Made by a program: the position numbers and the translations under genes. From positions 186,001 to 250,000 of the forward strand of contig NZ_LANI01000005.1 of NCBI RefSeq assembly GCF_000982415.1: a DNA stretch of 64,000 nt, given 5' to 3'. How positions within the stretch are numbered: the stretch's first letter is position 1; the number at the start of each line of letters is the position of its first letter. Positions 44,740 to 53,886 of the stretch are shown one piece after another. The stretch comes from Kiloniella litopenaei (GTDB lineage: Bacteria; Pseudomonadota; Alphaproteobacteria; Kiloniellales; Kiloniellaceae). Below the pieces are notes generated by a model. That model had not been told where the DNA came from and did not search any database. It saw nothing but the letters and a program-made list of their open reading frames with translations.

Positions 44740-45079
44740 TAGGGGACTTGCGCCTAAAAAAGTTTGAATTTTAAAGGCTTGTGTTTTTTGCATGACTGAA
44801 TTGAGTTGAATGTTATTGCTCGATTCGTTTTCTTGATTTAAGATTCAGTTAACTAATTTTTTAGCTCGAAGTTTGTTCCTGAATTTGTTTGGGAGCGTGC
44901 ATTAGTAATCTTGCTTATTTGCAGGAGACTCCGAGTTCATAGTAGAGTCAAAGTCTGGGTTAAATCGTTCGATCTCCAAATCAGACGCACCTGGAATAGA
45001 AGGCAGAGTTGAAAATCAACTCTGCCTTTTTCTTTGTTGGATTTAATTCTATATTCACACTTGTTCAATGGACGTGGAT
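44740..45079 (+). other. intergenic segment with promoter and second terminator (possible small RNA)
   Basis: No protein gene is seen. TTGCAT (44788-44793) and TGTTAT (44811-44816) with a 17-base spacer could start a transcript near 44823, ending about 210 bases on at a strong terminator. That terminator has a 12-bp stem, AGGCAGAGTTGA (45001-45012) with TCAACTCTGCCT (45016-45027). A T-arm-like GTTCGATC near 44968 does not belong to a recognisable tRNA. The hairpin may instead only serve the convergent GST gene. Confidence 0.35.
45001..45033. terminator. intrinsic terminator, 12-bp stem
   Basis: AGGCAGAGTTGA and TCAACTCTGCCT pair perfectly around AAA, then TTTTTCTTT on the plus strand. A-poor on the other side, so plus-strand termination is favoured. 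Confidence 0.85.
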
Positions 45080-45727
45080 TTATTGCGTTCTTTTAAGGGC
45101 TATCCACTCATCCACAGCGTGGCCGTATTTTTTCAAAACAGGGCCAATTTTGCTGTGCTTATATAGATTGTCCTGCCAGGTAATAAATTTGTTTGGCAAA
45201 CTGAAACTCACATTGCTTTCACGAAACATTTTCTCTGCCAGTAACAGACTGGGCGCGTAGCCACAATCAGCCAAGGTTATGTTTTTTCCTGCAATGAAAG
45301 GTTTAAAGTTACCAAGCTGGGTCAGTAATTCCAATTGCTGGGAAAGAGAGGCTTTTGTTGCTTCAATGAACTCTATGTCCCTTTGTGTAGGTGCCATGTG
45401 TTTGAACAGGGACCTGATCATTGGTTCGACCTTAAGGTCATGCAGGCGCGCGAGCATACGAACCTTGGCACGGTTTTCTGTTGTTCCGGGAAGGAGTTTT
45501 TCCTGCGGATATTTTTCTTCCAGATATTCACAGATACTATCTGATTCGCTTAGAACAAGGTCATCGTGCACAAGTGCAGGAACGGTTCCGGCAGGAACAA
45601 TGGATTTGTATTCTGTCGAGCCATATCCTGATGGTGGCAGGCGTACCTCGGCGGAGAGATTCTTGAAAGCCAGCACAATTTCAACTTTTGCGCAGAAATT
45701 ACTGACTGGAACAGCATAGAAAATCAT
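45080..45727 (-). CDS. glutathione S-transferase family protein
   Basis: 215 residues from the ATG at 45727 (a TTG ten codons upstream is the alternative). Thioredoxin-fold N-domain with PVSNFCAKVEIVLAFKNL and the cis-Pro/ESDSICEYLEEKYP glutathione motif, then the helical C-domain (about 90-205). SNFCAKV offers a Cys in place of the Ser/Tyr of many GSTs. Substrate unknown. Confidence 0.88.
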   Translation of the reverse strand: MIFYAVPVSNFCAKVEIVLAFKNLSAEVRLPPSGYGSTEYKSIVPAGTVPALVHDDLVLSESDSICEYLEEKYPQEKLLPGTTENRAKVRMLARLHDLKVEPMIRSLFKHMAPTQRDIEFIEATKASLSQQLELLTQLGNFKPFIAGKNITLADCGYAPSLLLAEKMFRESNVSFSLPNKFITWQDNLYKHSKIGPVLKKYGHAVDEWIALKRTQ

Positions 45728-45808
45728 AGCGAATTTACTTTTGGGGACTAATTGCAAGAATAAGGGGCCGCGCTCAGCCCGTTATTCCTGCGGTATATGA
45801 AAATAACT

Positions 45809-46597
45809 TTATTCAGCCAGCTTCCATTTCACGGCAAGCTTGTTGAAAAAGCCCTGGGTCTTTTTAAGTTCGATCCAGTGGTTGAGATAGTTGATCCAAA
45901 CCTGATCGTCTTGGGCAATCAACATGGCAAGAGGCGTAGGCGAGCGGGCTTCTTTAACAGGAACAATTGCCATTTGCTCATACTTCTGGACAAGGGTGGC
46001 GGCCTCTACGTTAGAGGTGATATGCACCATCGCACGGCCAGAGAGAACTTCTTGAAAGTCTCGTGCCGGCGCTTCGACTGATTTTAGCTGGGCCAGAGGG
46101 AAATATTCTTTGGCCTGTTGTTCTTGAACTGTTCCAAGTGTCGTTGCGACGGATACATCAGCCTTGTTGATGTCTTCCCAGGAATTAAACTTATCAAGGT
46201 GCTTTTTCAGTGTTAGCGGAACGGTCCCGACGTTGTAATAACTTTGTGTATAACCAGCAACGGCCATACGTTTGGGATTAAGTGATGCGGATGTTGTCAT
46301 ATCGTATTTATTGGCGACGACGCCGTTGATCAATGTTTTCCAGTCAGTCGGCACAAAGGTCAGTTTTACACCCATGTCTTTGGCGAGTTCAGTGACCACG
46401 TCGATGTCAAAACCTTCGTAGTTACCTGTTGCCGTGTTTTTGATGGTCATGGGGTTCCAGTCCCCGGTGGTGCCAACTCTCAGCTCTCCAGAGCTAAGAA
46501 TTTTGTTCAGGCGCGATTCATCGGCGGCATGCGCAGATGTAAAAAGTCCAACAGTTAGAAGTGTAACTGTGGCGAGTAGTGTCTGAATTTTAAGCAT
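45809..46597 (-). CDS. family 3 extracellular solute-binding protein
   Basis: 262 residues with signal peptide ending AHA|AD (about residue 24). [16 protein letters not shown] and [29 protein letters not shown] are typical of SBP_bac_3 proteins; closest in style to the cyclohexadienyl dehydratase/PheC-like branch. No permease or ATPase of an amino-acid ABC system is adjacent; the next genes are thiQPB. It may bind amino acids or act enzymatically; undecided. Confidence 0.82.
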   Translation of the reverse strand: MLKIQTLLATVTLLTVGLFTSAHAADESRLNKILSSGELRVGTTGDWNPMTIKNTATGNYEGFDIDVVTELAKDMGVKLTFVPTDWKTLINGVVANKYDMTTSASLNPKRMAVAGYTQSYYNVGTVPLTLKKHLDKFNSWEDINKADVSVATTLGTVQEQQAKEYFPLAQLKSVEAPARDFQEVLSGRAMVHITSNVEAATLVQKYEQMAIVPVKEARSPTPLAMLIAQDDQVWINYLNHWIELKKTQGFFNKLAVKWKLAE

Positions 46598-46753
46598 GAG
46601 AATTCCGGTTTTACGGCTATTTCAAAGATGGGCTCAGATGCAAGTGTAGATCAGTTGAATATTTTGCACCAGTTCAAAGACTAAGGTGGAATACAGGCTT
46701 GCTTCAAAGTTTTGTGAACAGTCTTTGTGTGTGGGCAGTTGTTTTATTTCTGA

Positions 46754-47446
46754 TCAGGTAAGATGTACAACCCGATCTGCGATAGCATCGGCATCTTCTT
46801 TTAGATGCGTTACCATTAAAGTCAGAAGCCCGTGGTTATGATGCAAATTTTTTACAAGTCTCAACATTTCTTTGCGCAAATCCTGATCAAGGGCACTGAA
46901 GGGTTCATCCAGTAATAAGATTGGTCGCCGCCGAACCAGACATCTGGCAAGCGCGACACGTTGCCGTTGACCGCCTGATAGTTCGGCTGGGTGGCGTTTT
47001 CCCAATCCCTTCAGGCCGACGTCATCAAGGGCTTGTGTTATTTGTTCCTTGTCTTGGCTTGTCAGACGCAAACCGGGATGAATGCCCAGACCGATGTTTT
47101 CTTCTGCGCTTAGGTGGGCAAAAAGATTGTGTTCCTGAAAAAGGCTCGTAATCGGACGCTCGGACGGGGACAGCCTGTTAAGTTCTTTCCCATTAAACTT
47201 AATACTGCCCGAAACCGGATTTTCAAATCCTGCAATCAAACTGAGAAGCGTTGATTTTCCAACCCCTGAAGGACCGAGGATGGCTACGAGTTCATTGGGG
47301 GCGACACTTAAATCAAAACCCAGAACCTCTTCACTGCCGTGGTGCTGATAGGACAGTTTCTCAATGCTTAACCCTTGTAATGATTCTTGGTGACTTGCGC
47401 CCGGGTTCCGTGCTTTCGAGACTGATGTTTTTTGATCGTCAGGCAC
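46754..47446 (-). CDS. thiQ: thiamine ABC transporter ATPase ThiQ
   Basis: 230 residues from a GTG overlapping the thiP stop by 8 bases. Walker A GPSGVGKST, Q-loop LFQEHNLF, signature LSGGQRQRVALARCL, Walker B ILLLDEPFSALD, switch His in MVTHLKEDA. Third gene of thiBPQ; membership of the operon and ThiQ-like LFQEHNLFAHL make thiamine/TPP uptake the firm assignment. Confidence 0.92.
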   Translation of the reverse strand: MPDDQKTSVSKARNPGASHQESLQGLSIEKLSYQHHGSEEVLGFDLSVAPNELVAILGPSGVGKSTLLSLIAGFENPVSGSIKFNGKELNRLSPSERPITSLFQEHNLFAHLSAEENIGLGIHPGLRLTSQDKEQITQALDDVGLKGLGKRHPAELSGGQRQRVALARCLVRRRPILLLDEPFSALDQDLRKEMLRLVKNLHHNHGLLTLMVTHLKEDADAIADRVVHLT

Positions 47447-49121
47447 TGGTTGAACCCTTCTTATGAGCTTTGGCAGTTGATAAAGAGAAACCTTTTCCGG
47501 CTATCGTGCGCTCTATTAGAATAAACAGGGTCAAACTCTGAAGACAGAGAAATAGCGCTGTGATTGCGGCGTCATCCAGGCGATAGCTACCCATTTTCTG
47601 GAACATTAGAAGCGGCAGGGTTGTGAAATCCTGTGTGCCGAAGAGGGCAATGACACTTAAGTCGCCTGTTGATAGGGCGACTGATAGCCCCAGGGCCAGT
47701 CCGAGTGCTTTCCTGTTTTGTGGCCAGTCAACTATACGGATGCGATTTAGTCCTTTGATACCCAGATTATCACATAGGTGATCGCTTTTTTGTGCAGATG
47801 TTTCAAAGGCGGGAACAAGGATTCTCAGGATAAAAGGCAATGTCATCAGGGCATTTACAATGACCACCAGAAAAGGCGCCAATACTGACAGGCTGGCCGC
47901 TGTTTTGAAGGTAATAAATAGCCCTGTTGCGAGGACAAAGGGGGGAAGAAGCAGAATAATACTTCCCGATAAATCTGTCATTGTCGCGAAAGACGATGCA
48001 AAGCTGTGTCGCCCCAATCGATATGGTGATTGAAGGCTTCGCAGCATTAATGCAATGCCAATGGCAAGCATCAATGCAATGCATCCGGCGGTTAATGAAA
48101 TGAGCAGGCTGTTCAGGGAAGCCGCCCATAATTTTTCGTCTGTCAAGACGGCTGCCAACCGAGGGGAGAAAGCTTTCCAGATCGTCGCAATCAAAGGGGG
48201 GATAACCAATAACACCATGGCCAGAAGTGCCAGTCCATCGGTTATTTTCGCAATGGTATGCGTGGCATCAAACCGTTGAACAGCACGTTCTTCTGTTTTT
48301 TGAATCATAACGTGACGGGCAAATTTGCTGCCAATGATAAGGAGCATAAAACAGAGGCTTAACTGGGCAAGTGACAGAATAACAGCTTTGGGAATATCAA
48401 AATCAAAGCGAATTGCCTGATAGATCGCGACTTCCAGGGTATTTGTCGAAGGCCCCCCGCCAAGGGCAAGGACAACTGCGAAAGAGGTAAAACAAAGCAG
48501 AAAGACAAGCCCGCATGAGGCGGGAATAATACGCCGAAGCAGAGGCCATTCAACAAGCCGGAAAATATCTTTTCCTGTCATGCCAAGTTGCGCGGTTGTT
48601 CGCCAGTATTCCGGGGGTAATGCTTCGAGGCTTTGTAGAAATATCCGCGAGAGAAGCGGGGCGTTAAAGAAGATGTGGGCGATCAGAATGCCTGTGAGAC
48701 CGTAGAGATAGTTTCCGGCACTGAGATCGAACAGGGAAAGGAACTGGTTAAACCATCCGTTACGGCCATGAATGGCGACGACACCAAAGACCCCCACAAT
48801 CGTTGGAATGATGAGGGAGAGTGAGGCGAGTTGCAGGAAAATCTTTCGCCCGAGCAAGGTTGGACGTCTCGCAAGGGCACGGGCAACAGGAATAGCGAGA
48901 AGCGTTGCCAGAAGTGTGCTTAGCCCAGCTTGAAAGAAGGTAAAGCCGATCACCCGAAACAGATAGTTGTTCTGGAATATACGGGCGATATCAATGTTCT
49001 GGATTTCAGAGAAAAGACCGTTAAAGGCGAAGCCCAATATCAAGGCAATAAAGCTGAGGCTTAAAAAGCCCGGCCATAAAAACGCGAGCCATTTTTGTAC
49101 AGATTGTAATGGCCTTTGCAT
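47439..49121 (-). CDS. thiP: thiamine ABC transporter permease ThiP
   Basis: 560 residues, about twelve membrane helices in two homologous halves, each with an EAA-type loop (SLEALPPEYWRTTAQLGM near 180; NLGIKGLNRIRIVDWPQNR near 465). The fused double-permease layout is typical of ThiP. Lies between thiB and thiQ. Confidence 0.92.
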   Translation of the reverse strand: MQRPLQSVQKWLAFLWPGFLSLSFIALILGFAFNGLFSEIQNIDIARIFQNNYLFRVIGFTFFQAGLSTLLATLLAIPVARALARRPTLLGRKIFLQLASLSLIIPTIVGVFGVVAIHGRNGWFNQFLSLFDLSAGNYLYGLTGILIAHIFFNAPLLSRIFLQSLEALPPEYWRTTAQLGMTGKDIFRLVEWPLLRRIIPASCGLVFLLCFTSFAVVLALGGGPSTNTLEVAIYQAIRFDFDIPKAVILSLAQLSLCFMLLIIGSKFARHVMIQKTEERAVQRFDATHTIAKITDGLALLAMVLLVIPPLIATIWKAFSPRLAAVLTDEKLWAASLNSLLISLTAGCIALMLAIGIALMLRSLQSPYRLGRHSFASSFATMTDLSGSIILLLPPFVLATGLFITFKTAASLSVLAPFLVVIVNALMTLPFILRILVPAFETSAQKSDHLCDNLGIKGLNRIRIVDWPQNRKALGLALGLSVALSTGDLSVIALFGTQDFTTLPLLMFQKMGSYRLDDAAITALFLCLQSLTLFILIERTIAGKGFSLSTAKAHKKGSTSA

Positions 49122-49171
49122 TATTAAGCGCCTTGATATCGGGACTTTAACATTATCAATGATTATTCGAC

Positions 49172-50185
49172 TTACTGATTGATGGAATTTAACCAGCTAT
49201 CGATCCATGCCTGCCGATTGTTTTTTGCTTCTTCAGGGGTAAAAAGAAGTGACTTATCCGGGCGTGGTAACTCGGCAAATGTCGCGGGAAGGTCTTTGCC
49301 CAAGTCAATAACCGGATACATCCAGTTACCTGTAGGAATTTCGTTCTGGAAGCCGGATGTGGCGATAAAGTTTAGAAATTTCTGTGCCAGTTCGGGCTCT
49401 TTTGCTGTCTTTAGCTGTGCAGCAACTTCGACCTGCATGTAATGACCTTCTGAGAAAATAGCGGCTTTATACTGTTTCTTTTCTTCAGCGATAATGTGAT
49501 AGGCCGGGGATGTTGTATAGCTCAAGACCATATCAGCTTCCCCGTCGAGGAAAAGACCGTAAGCTTCACTCCACCCTTTGGTTACCGTGACAATTTTTGG
49601 GGAAAGTTTCTTCCATGCATCGGCCGATTTATCGCCGTATACATTTTGAATCCACATCATCAGCCCTAACCCGGGTGTTGAACTGCGGGGGTCCTGAATA
49701 ATGATTTTCAGATCTGGATTATCATTAATGAGGTTGTCGAGGCTCGAAGGTGGATTAGCCAGTTTTTCACTGTCATAAACAAAGGCAAAATAGCCATAGT
49801 CAAAAGGAATGAACTGCTCGTCTTTCCAATCGATGGGCAGATCGACGTTGGACAAATCGACATTGCTTTTTGCAAAAAGGTCTGTGGCAGCTGCCTCAGC
49901 GGTCAAATTGGTATCAAGACCCAATACGACGTCTGCTGTGCTGTCTTTCCCCTCTAGCTTCAGACGGCTGAGAATGCCAACGGAAGAATCAAGGGCGACA
50001 AACTTCAGATCACAATTGCAATTGGCTTCAAAAGCCTTTTCCACCTTTGGGCCTGCTCCCCAGTCGGCAGCAAAGGAATCATAGGTGTAAACAGTCAGCG
50101 TTTTTTTGTCTTGTTCCTGAGCTTGTGCGCTCAAGCCAAGGGCGAGTGTTGCTGCTACGGCAGCTATCGTTGTACGCAGGATCAT
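49172..50185 (-). CDS. thiB: thiamine-binding periplasmic protein ThiB
   Basis: 337 residues from the ATG at 50185, preceded by GGAG at 6 bases; an ATG at 50197 lacks a ribosome site. Signal peptide ends around SAQAQ. LTVYTYDSFAADWGAGPKVEKAFEANCNCDLKFV and YGYFAFVYDSEKL are ThiB hallmarks. Expressed behind a TPP riboswitch; captures thiamine and its phosphates for ThiPQ. Confidence 0.95.
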   Translation of the reverse strand: MILRTTIAAVAATLALGLSAQAQEQDKKTLTVYTYDSFAADWGAGPKVEKAFEANCNCDLKFVALDSSVGILSRLKLEGKDSTADVVLGLDTNLTAEAAATDLFAKSNVDLSNVDLPIDWKDEQFIPFDYGYFAFVYDSEKLANPPSSLDNLINDNPDLKIIIQDPRSSTPGLGLMMWIQNVYGDKSADAWKKLSPKIVTVTKGWSEAYGLFLDGEADMVLSYTTSPAYHIIAEEKKQYKAAIFSEGHYMQVEVAAQLKTAKEPELAQKFLNFIATSGFQNEIPTGNWMYPVIDLGKDLPATFAELPRPDKSLLFTPEEAKNNRQAWIDSWLNSINQ

Positions 50186-50324
50186 GCGACGCTCCATATA
50201 TGAGTGGGGCGGGCAAGGACCTGAAAAATCTGGAAATAGCCATGTGTTCTGGATTCAAAAACTCTTGCGTATTTATGCCTGTTAAGGCGAGAGCTTCTAA
50301 ATCATAAACAGCATCCAGTCTTCA

Positions 50325-50406
50325 ATTCCCTCCGCCGGTATTAACCGGTTCAGGTTCCACGGGTCTATTTCATCACTGAAAATTCTCAGCCCATAAAGGG
50401 CACCCC
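50325..50406 (-). ncRNA. TPP riboswitch (THI element)
   Basis: Read on the minus strand: GGGGTGCCC at the 5' end, the CTGAGA box, then GACCC, the GAACCTGA core and an AACCGGTTAATACCGG helix followed by CGGAGGGAA closing the P1 stem. All conserved TPP-aptamer elements are present in order. It lies 139 bases upstream of thiB and should switch off thiBPQ expression when thiamine pyrophosphate is plentiful. Confidence 0.96.
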
Positions 50407-50485
50407 GTTGAGACCGCTATCGACCTTAGACATTTCCTTTGCAGCCAGCAAGAAATATCCGATTGATACCTTTATGCTTTCTGGA

Positions 50486-50514
50486 AAGAAAAAGAGCCCT
50501 TTTGATCGGGCTCT
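50486..50514 (-). terminator. intrinsic terminator after nhaA
   Basis: On the minus strand AGAGCCC (50514-50508) pairs with GGGCTCT (50499-50493), followed by TTTTTCTTT. It separates nhaA from the thi operon leader. Confidence 0.85.
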
Positions 50515-50539
50515 TGTTATGAGGAAAGTTCTAGAACAG

Positions 50540-51754
50540 CTAGGTTTTTTCAGCTGTCTGGTTCTTTTGTGGTACGGGGGAAAGCTTTAGCAATAAATAA
50601 CCAGACAAGGCGGATAGAATGGAGCCACTGAGGACACCAATTCGCACCTGGCTTCCGATTTCAGGATCATCAAATGCGAGGCCACCGATAAACAAACTCA
50701 TGGTAAAGCCAATACCAGTCAACAGAGCGAGTGCATAGATTTGAACCCAGTTTGTTCCTTCGGGTAGGCGGCAGAGTTTTGATTTTACGGCCACCCAGGT
50801 GAAGCTAAAGACACCGATCTGCTTACCGATAAACAAGCCGCCCGCAATACCAAGGGTCAGCGGGGCTAGAACGGTTTCCATGGTAATACCGACAAGCGAT
50901 ACACCTGCGTTAGCAAAGGCAAAAACTGGCAAAATCATGTAGGCAACCCATGGGTGAAGGTTGTGTTCCAGATTTTTAAGCGGGCTGGCACTGTCCTTTG
51001 TTTTTCCATTCAGAGGAATAGCAAAGCCAAGGGCCACACCAGCCAATGTGGCATGCACACCGGATTTCAAAACGCAGACCCACAGTACAAGACCAACCAG
51101 GATATATGGTGTTTTGGCGGTGACGCCTGATCTATTGAGAATGAGAAGTCCAAGAAGAGCAACAGCTGCCAAAGCCAGTGAAATCAAGGATAGCTCAGCG
51201 GTGTAGAAAAGAGCGATAATGATAATTGCTCCAAGATCATCAAAAATGGCGATCGCTGTCAAAAGCACTTTTAGGGCCAAAGGAACTCTATTGCCCAAAA
51301 GCGCCATAATGCCCAATGCAAAAGCGATGTCTGTGGCGGTTGGAATGGCCCAACCGTTCATGTTGGGGCCAACGCCCCAGTTAATACCAGAGAAAACAAG
51401 CGCGGGTATAAGCATTCCACCCACAGCAGCGATAGCCGGCAAAACGATCTGATCGGCTGACGAAAGCTGTCCTTCGAGGATTTCTCTCTTGAGCTCTAGA
51501 CCAATCAGCAGGAAGAAGATAGCCATCATGCCGTCGTTAATCCAAAGCAAGATAGCCTTGGAAATTGCCCAGTCACCAAGGGCGATGGTGAAGGGGACTT
51601 CCAAAGCACTTGTATAGAGCGAGGCAAGCGGTGAATTTGATGCCACCAATGCCAAAAGAGCAGCGATCATAAGGATAATACCCCCGGATGATTCCAACTG
51701 TAAGAAGTCTTTAATCATCTTGGTTGGCATCTTCTTGATCATTTTTGTTGGCAT
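50540..51754 (-). CDS. nhaA: Na+/H+ antiporter NhaA
   Basis: 404 residues with about twelve membrane helices, GGAG ribosome site 8 bases upstream. ESSGGIILMIAALLALVASNSP, FFLLIGLELKRE and the active-site pair of Asp in LLTAIAIFDDLGAIIIIALFY are NhaA hallmarks. Exchanges 2 H+ for 1 Na+ (or Li+), fitting a marine habitat. The N-terminus repeats MPTKMIK, apparently a 24-base tandem duplication. Confidence 0.95.
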   Translation of the reverse strand: MPTKMIKKMPTKMIKDFLQLESSGGIILMIAALLALVASNSPLASLYTSALEVPFTIALGDWAISKAILLWINDGMMAIFFLLIGLELKREILEGQLSSADQIVLPAIAAVGGMLIPALVFSGINWGVGPNMNGWAIPTATDIAFALGIMALLGNRVPLALKVLLTAIAIFDDLGAIIIIALFYTAELSLISLALAAVALLGLLILNRSGVTAKTPYILVGLVLWVCVLKSGVHATLAGVALGFAIPLNGKTKDSASPLKNLEHNLHPWVAYMILPVFAFANAGVSLVGITMETVLAPLTLGIAGGLFIGKQIGVFSFTWVAVKSKLCRLPEGTNWVQIYALALLTGIGFTMSLFIGGLAFDDPEIGSQVRIGVLSGSILSALSGYLLLKLSPVPQKNQTAEKT

Positions 51755-51876
51755 TGCTGGAATCTCCGAATTGCCGATTTCACCTGTCTCGGTGAAAAAT
51801 GGGGGTTGTTGCTTGATTAGTGTAATCGTTTTATTGTCAATGTGTAATAGATAAAAACTATCAATAAGCTATTGGT

Positions 51877-52806
51877 ATGATTAAACCTACTATCAAGCAA
51901 CTGGAATATTTTAGTGCAGTGGCCGAAACTTTACATTTTCGTAAGGCGGCAGAACAATTGCATGTTTCACAACCGACTCTCAGCGATCAAATAAAAGAAC
52001 TGGAATATCGTCTGGGGGTTATCCTTTTGGATCGAACTCGCCACGGGGTCGAACTAACACCTGTGGGGCGCGAAATTCTTAAACGGACAACTTATCTATT
52101 ACGTGATCTTAATGACCTTTGTGATCACGCAAAAACAGCAAAATCAATGCTGGGGGGAACCTTACGGTTGGGCGTTGCACCCACCGTGGGACCTTATTTG
52201 TTGCCATATGTTCTGCCTGATTTGCATCGTGCCTATCCAGATTTGAAAATCTATATTCGGGAAGACAGGTCTTCATCGTTGGAACAAGCGCTTCGTACTG
52301 GTCAGCATGATCTGATTCTAACAGCACTTCCTCTTGAAGATGAAGGCTTGAGGACAGAGGCACTTTACAGCGAACCCTTGATGGTTGGTTTGCCTAAAAA
52401 CCATCGTCTCGCGAGTGCTGATTCTGTTGCGCCACAGGACCTTAAAGGCGAAGCCGTTCTTTCTCTTGGCGTTGGTCATCGACTTAATGAACAGGTCCAA
52501 GAACTGTGCAGAGAATTTGGTGCTGATCTGCAGAATGATTACGAAGGTACCAGTCTGGATACCTTGCGACAGATGGTCGGTATGGAAATGGGTATATCAT
52601 TTTTTCCAAATCTCTATGCGCGTTCTGAAATTACTAAAGATCCAGAAGTTTGCGCCAGGCCAATTGAAACACGAGTTGTTAAAAGACAAGTGGGGTTGGC
52701 CTGGCGCAGTAATTCCCCGCGTATTAATGAATTTCTTCAATTCAAAGAAGATCTGTTACGGTCTCTTAATCGACAGATTTCGCGAGAGGTAATTTTAAGC
52801 GGATAA
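51877..52806 (+). CDS. OxyR-like LysR regulator lacking the peroxidatic cysteine
   Basis: 309 residues. N-terminal winged helix IKQLEYFSAVAETLHFRKAAEQLHVSQPTLSDQI, effector domain RLGVAPTVGPYLLPYVLP. Overall closest in style to OxyR (GTSLDTLRQMV, GISFFP), but at the position of OxyR Cys199 in GHCLRDQ this protein has Arg202 (GHRLNEQ), while the resolving Cys208 equivalent is kept (Cys211). A disulfide switch of the OxyR kind is therefore not possible in the usual way. Divergent from nhaA (122 bases), which may be its target. Confidence 0.85.
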   Translation: MIKPTIKQLEYFSAVAETLHFRKAAEQLHVSQPTLSDQIKELEYRLGVILLDRTRHGVELTPVGREILKRTTYLLRDLNDLCDHAKTAKSMLGGTLRLGVAPTVGPYLLPYVLPDLHRAYPDLKIYIREDRSSSLEQALRTGQHDLILTALPLEDEGLRTEALYSEPLMVGLPKNHRLASADSVAPQDLKGEAVLSLGVGHRLNEQVQELCREFGADLQNDYEGTSLDTLRQMVGMEMGISFFPNLYARSEITKDPEVCARPIETRVVKRQVGLAWRSNSPRINEFLQFKEDLLRSLNRQISREVILSG

Positions 52807-53661
52807 CTCTTTTTTCGTTACAGGTATCCAGATATCCACTTCACCCGTCGCACTGCTTCCGTCAAAACGGTCATCATAAAGTTCGAAGTCCGGTGTGTCT
52901 GCGTAATCATAATCAGAATTCGGTAGCCAGTTTCCCCATATGCCCTGATATACGTTTGAGAACTGTTCGCCAATAGGGGACTTGTCGTCAATTGTGAAGG
53001 TGAAAACGGCATAGTCAGCTTCTTCAATGACCAGACCTTCCATCCCCGTCGGGATATTGTTGAGGTCGTCTACCTCAAAGGCGGCCATATAGGTAAAGTT
53101 TTCCGGAGACCCCTTTAAACACAGGCCGTAGGCACGGCTATTTTTACTGTGGGTGATTTCGGTGTGTCGACCGACGACCTTTTCCCAGAGGTCTGGGATA
53201 CTTTTGTCAGTATCCGGCCCAAAATCGTCACTGATACCAACAATATGGAAAGCGGATTTTTTAATAATATTCGGTTCCATCGGCAGAATTCCTGAATTTG
53301 TTGTAATCGAATGCAGGAGAGAAAGCTGGTACTTCGCCGATATTGAGCATCCATTGGATCGATATTGACCCGGAGGCAAGCCGAAACATTTTTTAAATGC
53401 GCGGGTAAAAGCTTCCTGACTATCAAAACCATAATCCAGTGCCAGATGAATGAGGGATGTTCTCTGATCTGATTCGAGGATTTTAGCTGCTTCTGTCAAT
53501 CGGCGATGGCGAAGGTATCCCATAGCTGTTTTTCCGGTTGCGGAACGAAATAATCGGGCAAAATAATAGGGGGAAAGGCCTGCATTATCGGCTATTTCAC
53601 CAAAAGTAATTTGCTGGTCAAGATTTTGTTCTATAAAGGAAATAGCTTTTTTTATCGGCAT
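52795..53661 (-). CDS. AraC-family regulator with GyrI-like effector domain
   Basis: 288 residues with AGGAGA ribosome site. Two helix-turn-helix motifs (about 1-105: TFGEIADNAGLSPYYFARLFRSATG and LIHLALDYGFDSQEAFTRAFKKCFG) followed by a GyrI/SOUL-like small-molecule-binding domain (about 125-288), the Rob/SoxS-plus-GyrI architecture common in drug-responsive regulators. Converges with, and overlaps by 12 bases, the LysR-type gene. Confidence 0.9.
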   Translation of the reverse strand: MPIKKAISFIEQNLDQQITFGEIADNAGLSPYYFARLFRSATGKTAMGYLRHRRLTEAAKILESDQRTSLIHLALDYGFDSQEAFTRAFKKCFGLPPGQYRSNGCSISAKYQLSLLHSITTNSGILPMEPNIIKKSAFHIVGISDDFGPDTDKSIPDLWEKVVGRHTEITHSKNSRAYGLCLKGSPENFTYMAAFEVDDLNNIPTGMEGLVIEEADYAVFTFTIDDKSPIGEQFSNVYQGIWGNWLPNSDYDYADTPDFELYDDRFDGSSATGEVDIWIPVTKKELSA

Positions 53662-53886
53662 GGTTTCTCCTGCATGAGAGAGAATAGACTCAGGCTTGTT
53701 GTCAATCTTGATCAGGATTGCTTTTTTACAAATAAACTTGTTTTGTTGTCTCTAGCCCCATCCGTTTGTCTTTTCGCCCTTTGTAAAAGAGGATTATGAA
53801 AAGAATTGGTGCTTTAACACAAAGGAGAAGGGTGTAATAAGAACCTTATAACATCTGTTCTTTTTTCTGTCTTTCAGGATGTCTCG

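Noticed and set aside
44930-44995. tRNA-like segment with GTTCGATC
   Set aside because: Only a T-arm-like string is present; no acceptor, D-arm or anticodon stem can be paired.
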